From Mactra quadrangularis (Eukaryota > Mollusca > Bivalvia > Venerida > Mactridae): a DNA stretch of 64,000 nucleotides. The notes beneath the pieces are model-generated. The model made no database searches, had not been told where the DNA came from, and worked only from the letters and a program-made list of their open reading frames with translations. Both the position numbers and the translations under genes were made by a program. Shown in pieces: positions 22,001 to 30,005 of this stretch (positions are counted from its first letter, which is position 1; each line of letters starts with the position of its first letter). The DNA lies in assembly GCA_025267735.1 (NCBI GenBank), contig CM046296.1, positions 20,300,464 to 20,364,463 on the forward strand, in the 5' to 3' direction.

Positions 22001-24367
22001 CTGAACAATATAATTATAGTCTCCACGAATCAGACTTGCTTTAATATCAAAGCTTGCATCAGGCCACCCACAAGTGTGTTCACCTTATATGACTTGACAG
22101 TCTTATAACAAAACTTATAGAATAATTCAAAGTATAATTATATACAGCATATTCTAGCACAGAAGAGTTTAATGAATCATTTATGATGTTCTATATAGAT
22201 CTCAGCTTTGAGTATGTAATGAGAATCTTGTGTCCACTGTCCAGTTAAAACAGGTAGGAGATAATAAAGACATATAATTATAATACTATATAATTATATA
22301 CTCACCAGTATTTCCAACAAGCTTTGCTTTCTTCACTGAAAAAATAAAAGAAGACAAATATTATTACTGTGGATTAACAATAACATTTTTTATAATAAAA
22401 TGTATTCCAGACTTTCTGAACGGTTGTAGCCTAGACATCTGACAAGAACAAACTTTCTCTGATTATCTTTTCTACACTAAACGCATAAATGAGTATACAG
22501 TCTTCAAAATTAACATTTTGAATTTACTCGCCATTGGGCCAGTAACTTTACAAAAGTAGGTGGCCCGGATAAAGTTTTACTCGCCCGAATCACAAATCTA
22601 AAGTTGATTGGTTTTGGCATAAGTCATAAATGAAAGACAAGAAACTAAGAGTTTTTGTATTAATTATATATACATTTTTTGTTTACAGATGATTTTTTTA
22701 CAAAAAAGAATACTTAATTATAATTATATTAATAATAACACTATTTAGTTGTAAAATGATGACAATGCAGTTTGTTCTGACGATTATTTTTGCGGAATTT
22801 TACAGTTTTGTTTATGATTTGATAAGATATTCAGAGAGGATGTGCTTCCATTCCTTCACGATTTGCAAATGACATTGTGCTTACACGCAAATCGATAGTA
22901 ACTGATAACACGTCGTGAAATACTTGGTTAAACGCCACTCAATTTTTTACTCGCCCTTTGGGCGAACAGAAAATGATTTTTTTGTCACCTGAATTTAATT
23001 TTACTTGCCTGGGCGAACGGGCGAGTGCTAATTTCGAAGACTGAGTATATAAATTGTTATATGAAACATGGCAAAAAGTTGAATATTGCTAGGTAAGGGT
23101 TAGTTATTTACAATGTGTGCTCTGTGCTAATTTTCATGCATGAGACGAGGATTAAAACTTAATATCAGTTACATTTATTGAATCAGCTAACCTTTTGAAA
23201 GAAGCTACCACTGGAACAAACATTTTGATACACCGATAGTATGAAAACTACATGATTGTATTCATCTTACAACAGAGCTACATCAGACACGTGTTCAGCT
23301 AAAGAGTAAATCACTTGTCATACATGTAGGTATTCATGAAATAGGGCCTGTAGTCAAGAACAATAACTATGGTGTTCCTCGTAGATATCATAAGCCTTGT
23401 TATCAAACTTGTCCAAATATGGACTTGGCAACAACCATTCTGACCAGGATATGATAAAATATTTGACAAAAAGTTTGGACATCACTGACCCAGTCACACC
23501 CCAAGCCACTGACCATTGATATTCACAAAATAAATTGGATGTATGCTCAAGACAAAAAATTAAGACAATATTAATGACTAGTGCCATATATAGAAAATTT
23601 ATAAATTATGTATAATAAAAACTATGAGAATGAATGTAGTCATTTTGATCTTGTAGATCAGCTGTTAACAAAGATTTCGCAATAGGTCAATATGACAAAG
23701 AGACAGTACAGTCATCACGTTTAATTTTCTCTAACACTAGCACAAATTTCATGTTATATATAGAGAGATGGGCAAAAAAATCAACAAGCCTGCTTATATA
23801 AAATAAATAATCTTACTAGTCAGTATCAATTTTCACAGGTTGCACGCTTCGGTCTTGTTGGGCTAAGGCAAAGACTGACACTGACAGCAGAATAGCAGCT
23901 GATAAGTAGTGCTAGATTGTGAATTAAACAATTGTTTTTACTGGTAAAACAATAAAGTGGTCAAATAAACAACAATGTGTATGTTTGCCATAGTGAAAAC
24001 AGACTTAAAACATCACAAAAACATTCACAATCTATAGCCCGTTATGTATCGTTCTCAATGACCGGACTATTGACAGGTCACGGGGTCGTAAAATATTGGG
24101 TACGAATCAATCGATGACATAACGCTCATTTATTCCTTAAATTGACCGATGATCGATAACATGACTAAATAAGGCAATAAAACAAAAAAAAGCACCTTCT
24201 ATTACTTATAAAAATGATAATTTCAAATCATATTTCTTTAAATCAGAGTAAAAAGTGAAACTGACTAACTCTGCATCTGAATGACGATTTATTGATTAGT
24301 GCGTTAATTGAGTACATATCTATATAAAAAAGAAATAATGCTTACCGCAAATACAAAGCAAAGACAT
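3987..24367 (-). CDS. unc13: unc-13/Munc13 homolog, 5' part (gene span, four coding exons)
   Basis: Munc13/UNC-13 proteins are presynaptic priming factors that open syntaxin and promote SNARE assembly at the plasma membrane. The long isoforms begin with a Ca2+-independent C2A domain that homodimerises or binds RIM. Four minus-strand exons at 24346-24367, 22306-22335, 10961-11035 and 3987-4086 join in frame and give MSLLCIC, then [10 protein letters not shown], a 25-residue insert, then [17 protein letters not shown] and PCWEQDFL. As I recall the family, this matches the Munc13-1 N-terminus (MSLLCVGVKKAKF, FNTYVTLKVQNVKST, WEQDF). Introns are about 2.0, 11.3 and 6.9 kb. The remainder of C2A, and the C1, C2B, MUN and C2C regions, must lie beyond position 1. 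Assignment as an unc-13 long isoform is strong; the paralog cannot be told from this part. Confidence 0.92.
4370..4880. repeat. 44-bp tandem repeat in unc13 intron 3
   Basis: The unit begins GTCACCTGAATATTGG and recurs at 4464, 4508, 4552, 4596, 4640 and 4684, spaced exactly 44 bp. Decayed units continue on both sides from about 4370 to 4880, where the spacing breaks down. The central units differ by only a few bases (GAATATT or GCATATT, CCATGTG or CCAAGTG). The array is not open in frame and is probably a minisatellite. It lies about 300 bp inside the intron from the exon 4 acceptor. Confidence 0.9.
4881..7549. other. Intronic sequence, no gene seen
   Basis: AT-rich unc13 intron 3 sequence. 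Short open frames here are rich in Asn, Lys and Ile with no recognisable motif and no good splice context. Nothing else stands out. Confidence 0.5.
7550..7775 (+). repeat. tRNA-derived SINE, family IV
   Basis: The head reads GGCACGGCCGAGTGATTATG (A box) with a B box GGTTTGAATCTC 60 nt on, typical of a class II (Leu/Ser-like) tRNA promoter. It is followed by a body with TTTCTTTGAGCAAGAAACTT, similar to the conserved central domain of V-type and related metazoan SINEs. Only one copy of this head was noticed. Confidence 0.65.
7776..10260. other. Intronic sequence, no gene seen
   Basis: AT-rich sequence in unc13 intron 3. The last part, 9960-9985, holds an inverted CCAAT box (ATTGGTC) and an E-box (CACGTG), possibly upstream elements of the candidate small gene at 10466. 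Confidence 0.4.
10335..10341 (+). promoter_or_regulatory. TATA-box candidate upstream of the 76-codon frame
   Basis: TATAAAA lies 125 bp before the ATG at 10466, placing a start site near 10365 and a leader of about 100 nt. In such AT-rich DNA the motif alone is weak evidence. Confidence 0.3.
10466..10696 (+). CDS. Possible small intronless gene nested in unc13 intron 3
   Basis: This 76-codon frame starts [18 protein letters not shown] at an ATG in good context (CCAAAATGG). It lies behind a TATA-like box at 10335 and is followed within 20 nt of its stop by AATAAA (10713-10718). It is more GC- and CpG-rich at its start than the surrounding intron and lies on the strand opposite to unc13. I do not recognise the protein, which has no obvious signal peptide, membrane segment or domain. 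An inverted repeat (AAGGAATGAATTCATA near 10615, its complement near 10695) overlaps the 3' half. It may be a small gene, a retrocopy fragment or chance. Confidence 0.3.
   Translation: MANGQYERPVNEQYYSAFGSYALKYSSLISTQLIMVQSTNFAQKGCNYYIRNEFIETDFHRKINVILVTAYFHKGL
10961..11035 (-). CDS. unc13: unc13 coding exon 3: 75-nt symmetrical, probably alternative exon
   Basis: This minus-strand exon is bounded by an acceptor (TTTTGTGTTAAG before the complement of 11035) and a CAG-GTAAAC donor (complement of 10955-10960). Both boundaries are phase 1, so inclusion or skipping keeps the frame. It encodes a Gly/Ser/Asn-rich segment, [15 protein letters not shown] then VGNSLSAIA, placed between the VKKAK start and the RFNTYV strand. 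Vertebrate Munc13-1, as I remember it, has only a few residues there, so the exon is an insertion in a surface loop near the N-terminus. It is richer in CpG than the surrounding intron. Splice sites and frame support it; transcript evidence is lacking, so its inclusion level is unknown. Confidence 0.74.
11291..11473. mobile_element. MITE copy 1 of a nearby pair (151-bp core)
   Basis: Terminal inverted repeats CAGTGGCCCATATACTAACC (from 11307) and the complement ending GCGCCACTG (11457) continue inward through CTGATTTAAATACT on both arms, about 37 bp in all. The repeats seem to extend 14 bp outward as well (TTCAACTGT-like). There is no coding capacity. It shares ends and interior with the copy at 11734-11915. 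A clear target duplication was not found. Confidence 0.8.
11734..11915. mobile_element. MITE copy 2 of the pair (151-bp core)
   Basis: The core runs from CAGTGGCTCATACATTAACC (11750) to ATGCATCACTA (11900) and has the same 151-bp length as copy 1. The GCTGATTTAAATACT segment is inverted near both ends. The interior matches copy 1 loosely (TTGTACATACATA, TATCGATCATGGGTACAG). Confidence 0.8.
12045..12170 (-). repeat. Decayed SINE fragment related to family I
   Basis: Shares the order GTCAGTTGTC, TTCCCTGGAC, AAGGTTT, AGCAC, GGCAACTG with segments at 15803-15920 and 44625-44755. The complementary strand resembles the 3' domain of the family I SINE at 20013. Confidence 0.5.
13226..13335 (+). repeat. 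5'-truncated family I SINE
   Basis: The segment from GAAGGTATGCGCCTAGTAGT through TAGCCTTTCCAGGAATAGTG to GACCTATACAATGTGT matches 20185-20290 closely. The tRNA-like head is missing. Confidence 0.75.
13898..14120. mobile_element. MITE with about 34-bp terminal inverted repeats
   Basis: The 5' arm GGCCACAACAAGTTGATCAT (13898) and 3' arm ending ATGATCAACTTGTTGTGGCC (14120) are complementary, continuing through GTTCTATGGATT with one mismatch. The 223-bp element has an interior of T runs and CGCTCGC-like motifs inverted around the centre. No target duplication is clear. The open frames across it are due to the inverted arms and are not genes. Confidence 0.85.
15018..15140 (-). repeat. Family I SINE fragment
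   Basis: TCAGTTTACCTACTCACTG and CTTGTCAGCCACTGACTGGC are the complement, in order, of the GAGTAGGTTGACTGACC and CAGTTGTCAGTCACTGAC blocks of the copy at 20013. Confidence 0.6.
15803..15920 (-). repeat. Decayed SINE fragment related to family I
   Basis: GTCAGTTGTCCGACAAACTT, TCCCTGGACTCG and AGCACATACCCTTACCAGTA match the order in the copies near 12.1 kb and 44.7 kb. Confidence 0.5.
17425..17690 (-). repeat. tRNA-derived SINE, family II, old copy
   Basis: GGTGTAATGCTGTGTCAACA, TTTCCTAGACATTTGTCTAT, CACAAGGCC and CCAATTTTCATGGCAGGGT follow the same order as the intact copy at 41246-41530. The tRNA-like head at the 17650 end is heavily decayed. Two overlapping open frames here are by-products. 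Confidence 0.75.
17784..17885. repeat. Short tandem repeat of about 22 bp
   Basis: TTTCAAAATATGCCA followed by CACAAAG, AGCAAGG or GACAAAG occurs about four times, the last ones spaced 22 bp. It is imperfect and non-coding. Confidence 0.7.
18436..18594. mobile_element. Foldback MITE with about 70-bp arms
   Basis: The stretch is nearly one palindrome. GATATTCGTCAACTTTGATG, GATTTTTATTTCACCGAGTG and CTCAGAAA on the left are mirrored by CTTTCTGAG, CACGAGTTGAAATAAAAATC and CAAAGTTGACAAATATTC on the right, around a centre near TGGCATAGCCA. Next to it, 18588-18830 holds a second inverted pair (TCTTTCATGCTTA and TAAAGCATGATAGA) and the palindromes TGACGTCA and TATAAGGTTATA. The two may be parts of one element. 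Confidence 0.8.
20013..20330 (+). repeat. tRNA-derived SINE, family I, near-complete copy
   Basis: The head (20013-20085) still folds like a tRNA. Acceptor arms GCCCGGC and GCGGGGC pair in six of seven positions, the A box is TAGCTCAGTTGG and the B box GGTTCGATTCC. It resembles metazoan tRNA-Lys, but the D and anticodon stems are altered, so it is a SINE head and not a functional tRNA. The body carries AGTCACTGAC, TTAGCCTTTCCAGGAGGAGTG and GGTTGACTGACCGCC, and ends in ACAATGTGTTGATATGGCG. That end resembles the family II 3' tail, so both may use the same LINE machinery. Confidence 0.85.
20331..21324. other. Intronic sequence with a degenerate C-rich repeat
   Basis: Between 20640 and 20870 a phrase of the type AAAGTAGCTxCCxAxCCxTC, CCTTATxxCxAAxCTAAAAC occurs about three times at a spacing of about 60 bp. 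It is a decayed tandem repeat and its open frame is not gene-like. Confidence 0.5.
21325..21575 (-). repeat. tRNA-derived SINE, family I, minus-strand copy
   Basis: The complement reads from a damaged head (GGTTCGTTTCACAGGTGGGA) through GGAGCTTGGTCATAAAATAA and GTTGTTAGTCAATGACAGAA to a 3' tail CAATGTGTTGCTATGGCATT AAACCCAA. This matches the copy at 20013 in order and sequence. Confidence 0.8.
22306..22335 (-). CDS. unc13: unc13 coding exon 2: 30-nt microexon
   Basis: A strong acceptor (TTTTATTTTTTCAG, complement of 22336-22349) and a GTGAGTAT donor (complement of 22298-22305) flank exactly 30 nt. In phase 1 it reads [11 protein letters not shown], where the first V is shared with exon 1. 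The VKKAK motif directly after MSLLCxx is the conserved opening of long Munc13 isoforms. The exon is symmetrical (phase 1 to 1). If exon 3 is skipped, exon 2 joins exon 4 to give NTGERFNTYV, close to the spacing in vertebrate proteins. Confidence 0.9.
22498..23043. mobile_element. 546-bp non-autonomous DNA transposon with 6-bp target duplication
   Basis: Ends CAGTCTTCAAAATTAACA (22498) and TGCTAATTTCGAAGACTG (to 23043) are inverted repeats of 18 bp with two mismatches. The 6-bp duplication AGTATA flanks both sides (22492-22497 and 23044-23049). Subterminal ACTCGCCC and GGGCGAGT motifs are repeated and inverted. There is no coding frame. CAG ends with a short duplication suggest a hAT-like source, but the superfamily is inference. 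It sits in unc13 intron 1, just upstream of the exon 2 acceptor. Confidence 0.8.
24040..24124. repeat. Short inverted repeat
   Basis: CGTTATGTATCG at the left and CGATGACATAACG at the right can pair, around a GC-richer centre. It may be a decayed foldback element between unc13 exons 1 and 2. Confidence 0.35.
24346..24367 (-). CDS. unc13: unc13 coding exon 1: initiator ATG and seven residues
   Basis: The ATG is the complement of 24365-24367 and is followed by codons for SLLCIC and one leftover base, then a perfect GTAAGC donor (complement of 24340-24345). MSLLC is the expected N-terminus of Munc13-1-like proteins, which decides this start. The phase (1) fits exon 2 exactly. Upstream, the 5' untranslated region runs into a stretch with promoter motifs at about 24.49-24.51 kb. 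The two cysteines near the N-terminus are visible; lipidation would be speculation. Confidence 0.9.
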
Positions 24368-24483
24368 ATTCATTTGAATCTATGTATTTCAACACTGTTT
24401 CAACTAAATAATCTATCCATATTCGTTTGTAGTACGAGATATCATTTTAGAAAAGGTGTAAATTATCATTGTTGACACAGCAA

Positions 24484-24508
24484 GTCGCCATATTGAAACG
24501 TGACGTCA
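24484..24508 (-). promoter_or_regulatory. Probable unc13 promoter: YY1-type motif plus CRE palindrome
   Basis: On the minus strand the sequence AATATGGCGAC (complement of 24484-24494) matches the YY1 consensus in the orientation seen just downstream of many animal start sites. Ten bases further upstream is the full CRE palindrome TGACGTCA (24501-24508). Both lie 117-144 nt upstream of the initiator ATG, where a short 5' untranslated region would begin. A CRE would fit activity-responsive neuronal expression, but that is inference. No TATA box is evident. Confidence 0.5.
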
Positions 24509-24699
24509 TAGATGTAATTGAATATTCATAAGGTCCAAATCGATACCAACAGTAAAATCTCTTTCCCGACGTGCCTACGATAAAATATAGCAGATTTTCT
24601 CGTGTCCTAAATCTCTCTCTGTCTAGAGAGTGTAGTAAGAAGCTAAGAGCATTACTACAAACATAGTATTTTAAAATTGCATCAATAAATTCGAAAACA

Positions 24700-27250
24700 G
24701 TGAACTCTACTACAGAGCTCTTTGAGTGCTCATTTTACCATGTATGGGGCATGGGGTCAAATAGGCCAGATTTGGATAAAACACCAGTAGACATTGACTT
24801 CAGGGTCAGTACATCTAGTTTTAGCATATATTTAATGAGATACACGATGCACGTACTTATAGAATGTAAGGTAGGCTGCTCAGAATGCGCTCAGATCGAT
24901 GACTGCAATGTAGGCCTATATATAGGCTACAAAGAGCAGAAACAGACCGGCATATTTAGCATGAAACGGTTCCGGTCAGCCAGCAGATTTTCGATTACTT
25001 TACATATATCCTGTATGTCCTCAGACCTGGTCCCTGTATACATATAGGCCCACCGCTGATAAAAACCAATTACCTACTCCATGTGGTAAATATAATTAAA
25101 AAAAAACAAATCCCTAGAAAGGTCTCTTATTTTGCAGATCAAGTCATTTTCTATGGAAGGCCATATCAGAATTGTTGGGGATTTGCATTCTCATGTCACC
25201 ATCCCATCCACTGTGACTTCATTGGAATTTGAAGCCGTCACAGAGTTTTACTACATATGCACTGTCATATCGGTCTACTGACTCTAACAACAATTAATAT
25301 CCCGTAGGACCAACTGGGGAGGGGGCTTGTTGTAGAAGTAGCTTAGACGTTTCTGTAGTGAGAAATGTTACGGGATTATCCGTGAATTGCAGAAGTTGAA
25401 CTGTTACACAGATCATATATAATTCTCTCAAGCACATTACTTTTGTCACGTGTGACACTCGTGTGTATTATTCTTTTCACGTATTATTTTTCAGATTTCA
25501 ATACATACGTCTACAGCAGAGACATAGATTTATAAATTACAGCTATAATTTTTTATGTAATTGGAACCGTCTAATTGCGAGCTGCAATTTTGTCATAAAT
25601 TGCACGCTCCATTGCACGTGACATTGTAATAAAATGCTGTGTGAAGATGATCATTTATAAGTTTTTATTTAAAGTCAGATATAAAGAGGAAATAACTCAT
25701 AAAATGTATCAGGAAATTATTAAGAACTTCTTCTTCGAGTATAAGCAGGCTACACAATTTACATATCTATAGACAGAAATGCGATATAGACAATTCTAAT
25801 ATAAAAGTTCACAGCAAAATGAATAAGAGTATAGTTCTAGTCAATATGTGGCCTACGACGTGTAATTATTTCTCGCACCACAGCTGCTACTCTCGTATAT
25901 TAAATTGTCACGTTTTAATTTCAAAAATTGCACAAATTCTAAAAAATGTAATCATTCTTTTTATATAATCTCTCATTATATTTTACACATAATATAGATA
26001 TTTTTTTCTTGACAAGCGTTGTTTTCAATTAACGTTGTTTTAAACAATTAAGTTCTGTTTAAAAAAAATTATTTCGTTAGAAAAGTAATACAGCTTTATA
26101 ATAAAAAAATGCACAGATATTTAATAGTAAAAGTACCGAGAACACAATATTTCGGTACGTCATTGCAATTTTTTATCAAACATTTGATAGAGTTTTGCGC
26201 CACATTTTGTTTCGACAATGTTTTCGGTCTACCACGGCGGTCAGTCGACCAACTCATTGTTTCTGAACAGGATTAGACCTCTGTAATTAAGCTTATAACC
26301 TAGTAGGCCTACCTACTATACCTTTGTAACTGTCTGTTAACTACCTACTTGATACAGAGATAGGATGTAGAATGACCACACGTATAGTATGTATTTTGTA
26401 TGCATGGTGAGATACACAGATATAATGCATTAGGGTTCAAATGATTTACTAGAGAAGGTTATATATATAGGTTTCCCACTCGAGTTTACCAAGTATACCA
26501 CCTGATGTTTAATATACATGTCGATACTTTTACATTAGTTCGTATGTGATACATTAAGAACACATTATGAATTAAATTTTGATGACATACATTTTGTATT
26601 CAAATACACAAGATCAGTTAAAATTTTATTATACATTCTCTGCAGTTTTATTGACGTTACCTCAATTGACAATATTTGGCAATAAATATATTAGACCATA
26701 AGGTAAAACGGACGTATGATACATTATTTTTAGCCAAAATTCACGTTTTATGCTTATTATAGCGATGATCAGCAAAAAAAACTTATCTTCTGTATTTACA
26801 TGTAGTTTTGACAAGTTTTGCATTGACCTAGCCGTATATTAAACGATTTGATAGAATCATATTCAAGCTTATTAATGCACAAGACCAACGCATGTTGTAT
26901 GCATATCATTAGATGATATCAAACTAATATGTAATATCTAATAAATATGTAAAATGATTTGAAAAAAACAACAACAACAAAACGGTTTGTATAAGAATTA
27001 TCACCAGTCACATCATAATTTGAAATAAAAATTCAGAGTCATCTTAAATTGAAGATTTAATGTTCTCGGAAAGAAACAAAAATCAAATCAACCGAACGCC
27101 AAAATAAAACATATAAGCTTTGGAGAGTCTGCGAAAAATAATCGCGTGGATAAGGAAACCTATTTATAAGTCAATTTAGCATTTGAATCCAATCTTAACA
27201 TCTGACAATGTTTTAGCGCCAAATTGTCATTGATATTTCCTATGAAAGGC
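24700..27250. other. Upstream of unc13; no gene supported
   Basis: The longest non-repetitive open frame of the window (115 codons at 24700-25047, plus strand) begins at a non-ATG codon, has no splice context and shows no motif, so I do not call it a gene. The rest is AT-rich with scattered CpG. Confidence 0.4.
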
Positions 27251-27251
27251 G

Positions 27252-27464
27252 ATGCTCTGTATGGAGGCGCCATCGGTTACAAATATGGAAGAAATAAAAC
27301 GTCGAAATAGCTATAAACATATCGGTGGGGGCGTAGGTAGGACTTTTCCCATTTCAGAGGGAAATAACAGTCGATCTAAAATTATTGTTCAATTCTACAC
27401 AGTCACGCAAACGTTGAATCAATTAAGACCCACTGTCAACATTTTTATCATTTCAAAGGATTAA
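27252..27464 (+). CDS. Possible first coding exon of an unidentified gene
   Basis: ATG codons in a locally CpG-rich patch begin MEAPSVTNMEEIKRRNSYKH (from about 27261). GTAGGT and GTAGGA donor candidates follow near 27330. The patch GGAGGCGCCATCGG contains a YY1-like core. The frame is open to 27464 if unspliced. The protein is not recognised and no partner exon could be tied to it. Chance is a real alternative. Confidence 0.2.
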   Translation: MLCMEAPSVTNMEEIKRRNSYKHIGGGVGRTFPISEGNNSRSKIIVQFYTVTQTLNQLRPTVNIFIISKD

Positions 27465-28814
27465 AGACTAAGAGCATTACTTTAGTGTAAAAGTTAACAA
27501 GCTGTGCTAGTCTACAATAAATGGAACCAGATTCGATTCCTTCTTCATTAACTTTAAACTGCAATGTATGCTGTGATTAAGTACACACAGTTGATCATAA
27601 TATAGTAGGACAAATCACAAAATTTATGATGCAACTGGAATCGGGCCTTTGTCTACGCCAGTCATCGCATGAGTTGACGTTTGCATTCTCTCGGTTACAT
27701 CTCTCCCAATGTAGTTCCAAACCATGTCAGGAGATACATTCTATCAAACAATCTCGTGTCAAGTACGATTTCTATTAAATTCATTTTGATTTTTCTCATA
27801 ATGCCTTTTTATCACATTAATGGCATAATATATGTTTATAATCGCGTCAATTATGTAACCCGAAACCATGAATCTACATGCGAATGAATATCGCAAAACT
27901 ATCGAATATCGTCAAGAAATAGTTCGAATAATAACATTTTTTTACGATATCCAGGAACGTCAGTACATCTTTTGTCTCTGATGTATTGTATAGAATAGAA
28001 TGTTTCACTTCGACTGTAAAATTTGTTGGTTCTATTCTTTGCTTAGATACCGCAGGAATACTGCAAAAAAGCGGAGTCTTCTTGACAGAGACGTAAATCA
28101 GAGCCAGATAACAAACGACAACTTTCAATAGAAAATTCATAAGTGCTGAAAGCAGCATTTGATTTAAACTGTCCCTAGTTAAAACAAGTACTTTAAAACT
28201 TTCTGTTGGTGTGGATCCTCGTAAAAAGGAAATACATATATCTAGTATATCGATTAGTAGTTTTTCTCGATTCTCGATTACAAAAATCTTATATCGTGAT
28301 TAGTAGCATGATTTGTGTAAACAACAAATACTCGTTTATTATCACGACAACACTGGGATTCTGTACAATGATTTAAGTACGAACAAATAATCATTTAACA
28401 TTCCCACAAACTATAAAACAAACCTTTCTATCGCACAGTTTACGAAGTGTCATATACCAGTATGAAACAAAGTACTTGTCCACTCCTAGATTTGTTATTG
28501 CTACATGTATATGTAGTGGAGAACTTGTTTATTGTATATTGATATATTTCCGTTTTGTTTTGTTTGACGTTCGTACTCAGGTGCGTGTAAACTGTAAACA
28601 TGTTTATAAAAAGCTGTCTGGTACATTTATTAAAACAAAGGCTGAGCAGTTTATACTGTCAATAAAACTGCAATCTCATATCACGTGCATGTTGTTTCAC
28701 ATTTTTTCTAGAGTGTGAACACAGCACGTTGAGCACTCGGAAATTTCTCTCTGTAAGGACAAAAATGAACATTAATGGTCGTACAGGAAATCCAACCCTT
28801 ATACAACATGCTAA

Positions 28815-29110
28815 CAAATAAATAAATTTCTATCACTTTATGCTAAAAAGCTTTTGATTATGTCTCTTTTACAATGTCATTTGGATTATGCCTGCTCTGT
28901 CTGGTATTTCAGTATTTCACAGAATCTTAAGAATAGACTTCAAATCACCCAAAATAAAATTATTACATTTGTTTTAAACTTAGACTGCAGACAACACATC
29001 TCTCAAGATCATTCTACTGATTTGAATTGGTTACCATTAGAAAAAAACGTGAATCAGATTGTTCTTAACAATGTTTATAAATGTTTTCCTTGTGGTAAGT
29101 CCTTTAGTCC
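28815..29110 (+). pseudogene. 3' remnant of a LINE reverse transcriptase ORF
   Basis: The frame reads LSLYAKKLLIMSLLQCHLDY, then ACSVWY, then NLKNRLQITQNKII, and later LNWLPLEKNVNQIVLNNVYK. This is the conserved C-terminal region after the polymerase fingers of Jockey/CR1-type non-LTR elements (LIQxHFDYAxxxWY, LQxxQNK, LxWLPV). The catalytic FADD motif lies upstream and is missing, so the copy is 5' truncated. From 29110 to 29395 an AT-rich stretch ending TTATTAAATAAACTTAAC looks like its 3' untranslated region. Confidence 0.85.
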
Positions 29111-29398
29111 CTTATTTATATATATTTATTTTTTAATGCCTTATGTTTGAAGGAGTAGACAATGTGTGCCTTGCTAGGACATGTATTTATTTATTTAAGG
29201 ACCACAATGAAAACAAAGAAATGCACATTTTTTTGTGATATCCTTAATAAATGAAAATATGTCCTAGCACAATAAATGTATTGCTATAATTACAGTATTT
29301 GTATGTTATGTTATACTGTATTGTTTAATTCATTTAAGTGCTATGTGTGTAATATTTTCATTTATTAAATAAACTTAACTCAACAATAGGACCGTGAT

Positions 29399-29704
29399 CA
29401 GGGGCGGATCCAGGATTTTTTTATAGGGGGGGGGGGGTCCGAACTTTTCTAGGGGGGTTCCGAACTTTTCTAGGGGGGGCGTCCGAACCTCGAACCACAA
29501 CCACATTATACACATTTTGCAGAAAAAATGCAACATATTGATAGTAAAAACTACATAACCATTAAATCTATGTTAAGCATCGAGAAAAATTGCTTCTTGC
29601 TACTTAAAAATGACTTACAAGCAAGAAATACACTAATGAACAGGTACATTTTCAAAATTATAGGGGGGTCCGGACCCCCTGATCCCCCGCTGGATCCGCC
29701 CATG
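29399..29704. mobile_element. MITE family G copy 1, 306 bp, with 5-bp duplication
   Basis: Ends CAGGGGCGGATCCAGG (29399) and CTGGATCCGCCCATG (to 29704) are inverted repeats. The 5-bp duplication GTGAT flanks both sides (29394-29398, 29705-29709). G-runs with GTCCGAAC are repeated near the left end, and GGGGGGTCCGGACCCCC lies near the right. The interior is non-coding. The 5-bp duplication with CAG ends fits hAT5-type elements, which is a tentative placement. Confidence 0.88.
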
Positions 29705-29813
29705 GTGATTGTGGCTTCTGGAATATGGATGGTGGTCAAGAAGAACTTACGTCTCTGTCATTTCTTAGAAACAAAAATTCATACATACGATTGTTAAAAA
29801 AATAACATGGAAT

Positions 29814-30005
29814 ATGTCATGGGTTGAATGGACTGAGACTGATCATTTTGAGACGTTTTTTAAGATTGAACTCGGGGACTACACTTACTCTACAATATTC
29901 TCCAGTGGCCGTACTATCAAAGATCTTTCGACCAGTTTTCGCCACAAGTTTTACAAATGTTATGGAACCATTACTATTTTTATCGTAATTTTTTTTATAA
30001 TATGA
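29814..30005 (+). CDS. Open frame spanning the left edge of the 1.1-kb array
   Basis: A 63-codon frame starts MSWVEWTETDHFETFFKIEL in unique sequence, then enters the array at about 29886 and reads YSTIFSSGRTIKDLSTSFRH. It ends in a hydrophobic tail. A possible GTAATT donor at about 29990 would allow splicing to an exon such as 31011-31145. The same part in other units differs mainly by amino-acid-changing substitutions and frameshifts, which argues against constraint. Possibly the ancestral single-copy edge of a duplicated gene segment. Confidence 0.22.
   Translation: MSWVEWTETDHFETFFKIELGDYTYSTIFSSGRTIKDLSTSFRHKFYKCYGTITIFIVIFFII

Noticed and set aside
24700..25047. 115-codon frame upstream of unc-13
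   Set aside because: Starts at a non-ATG codon, shows no motif and has no convincing splice or promoter context.
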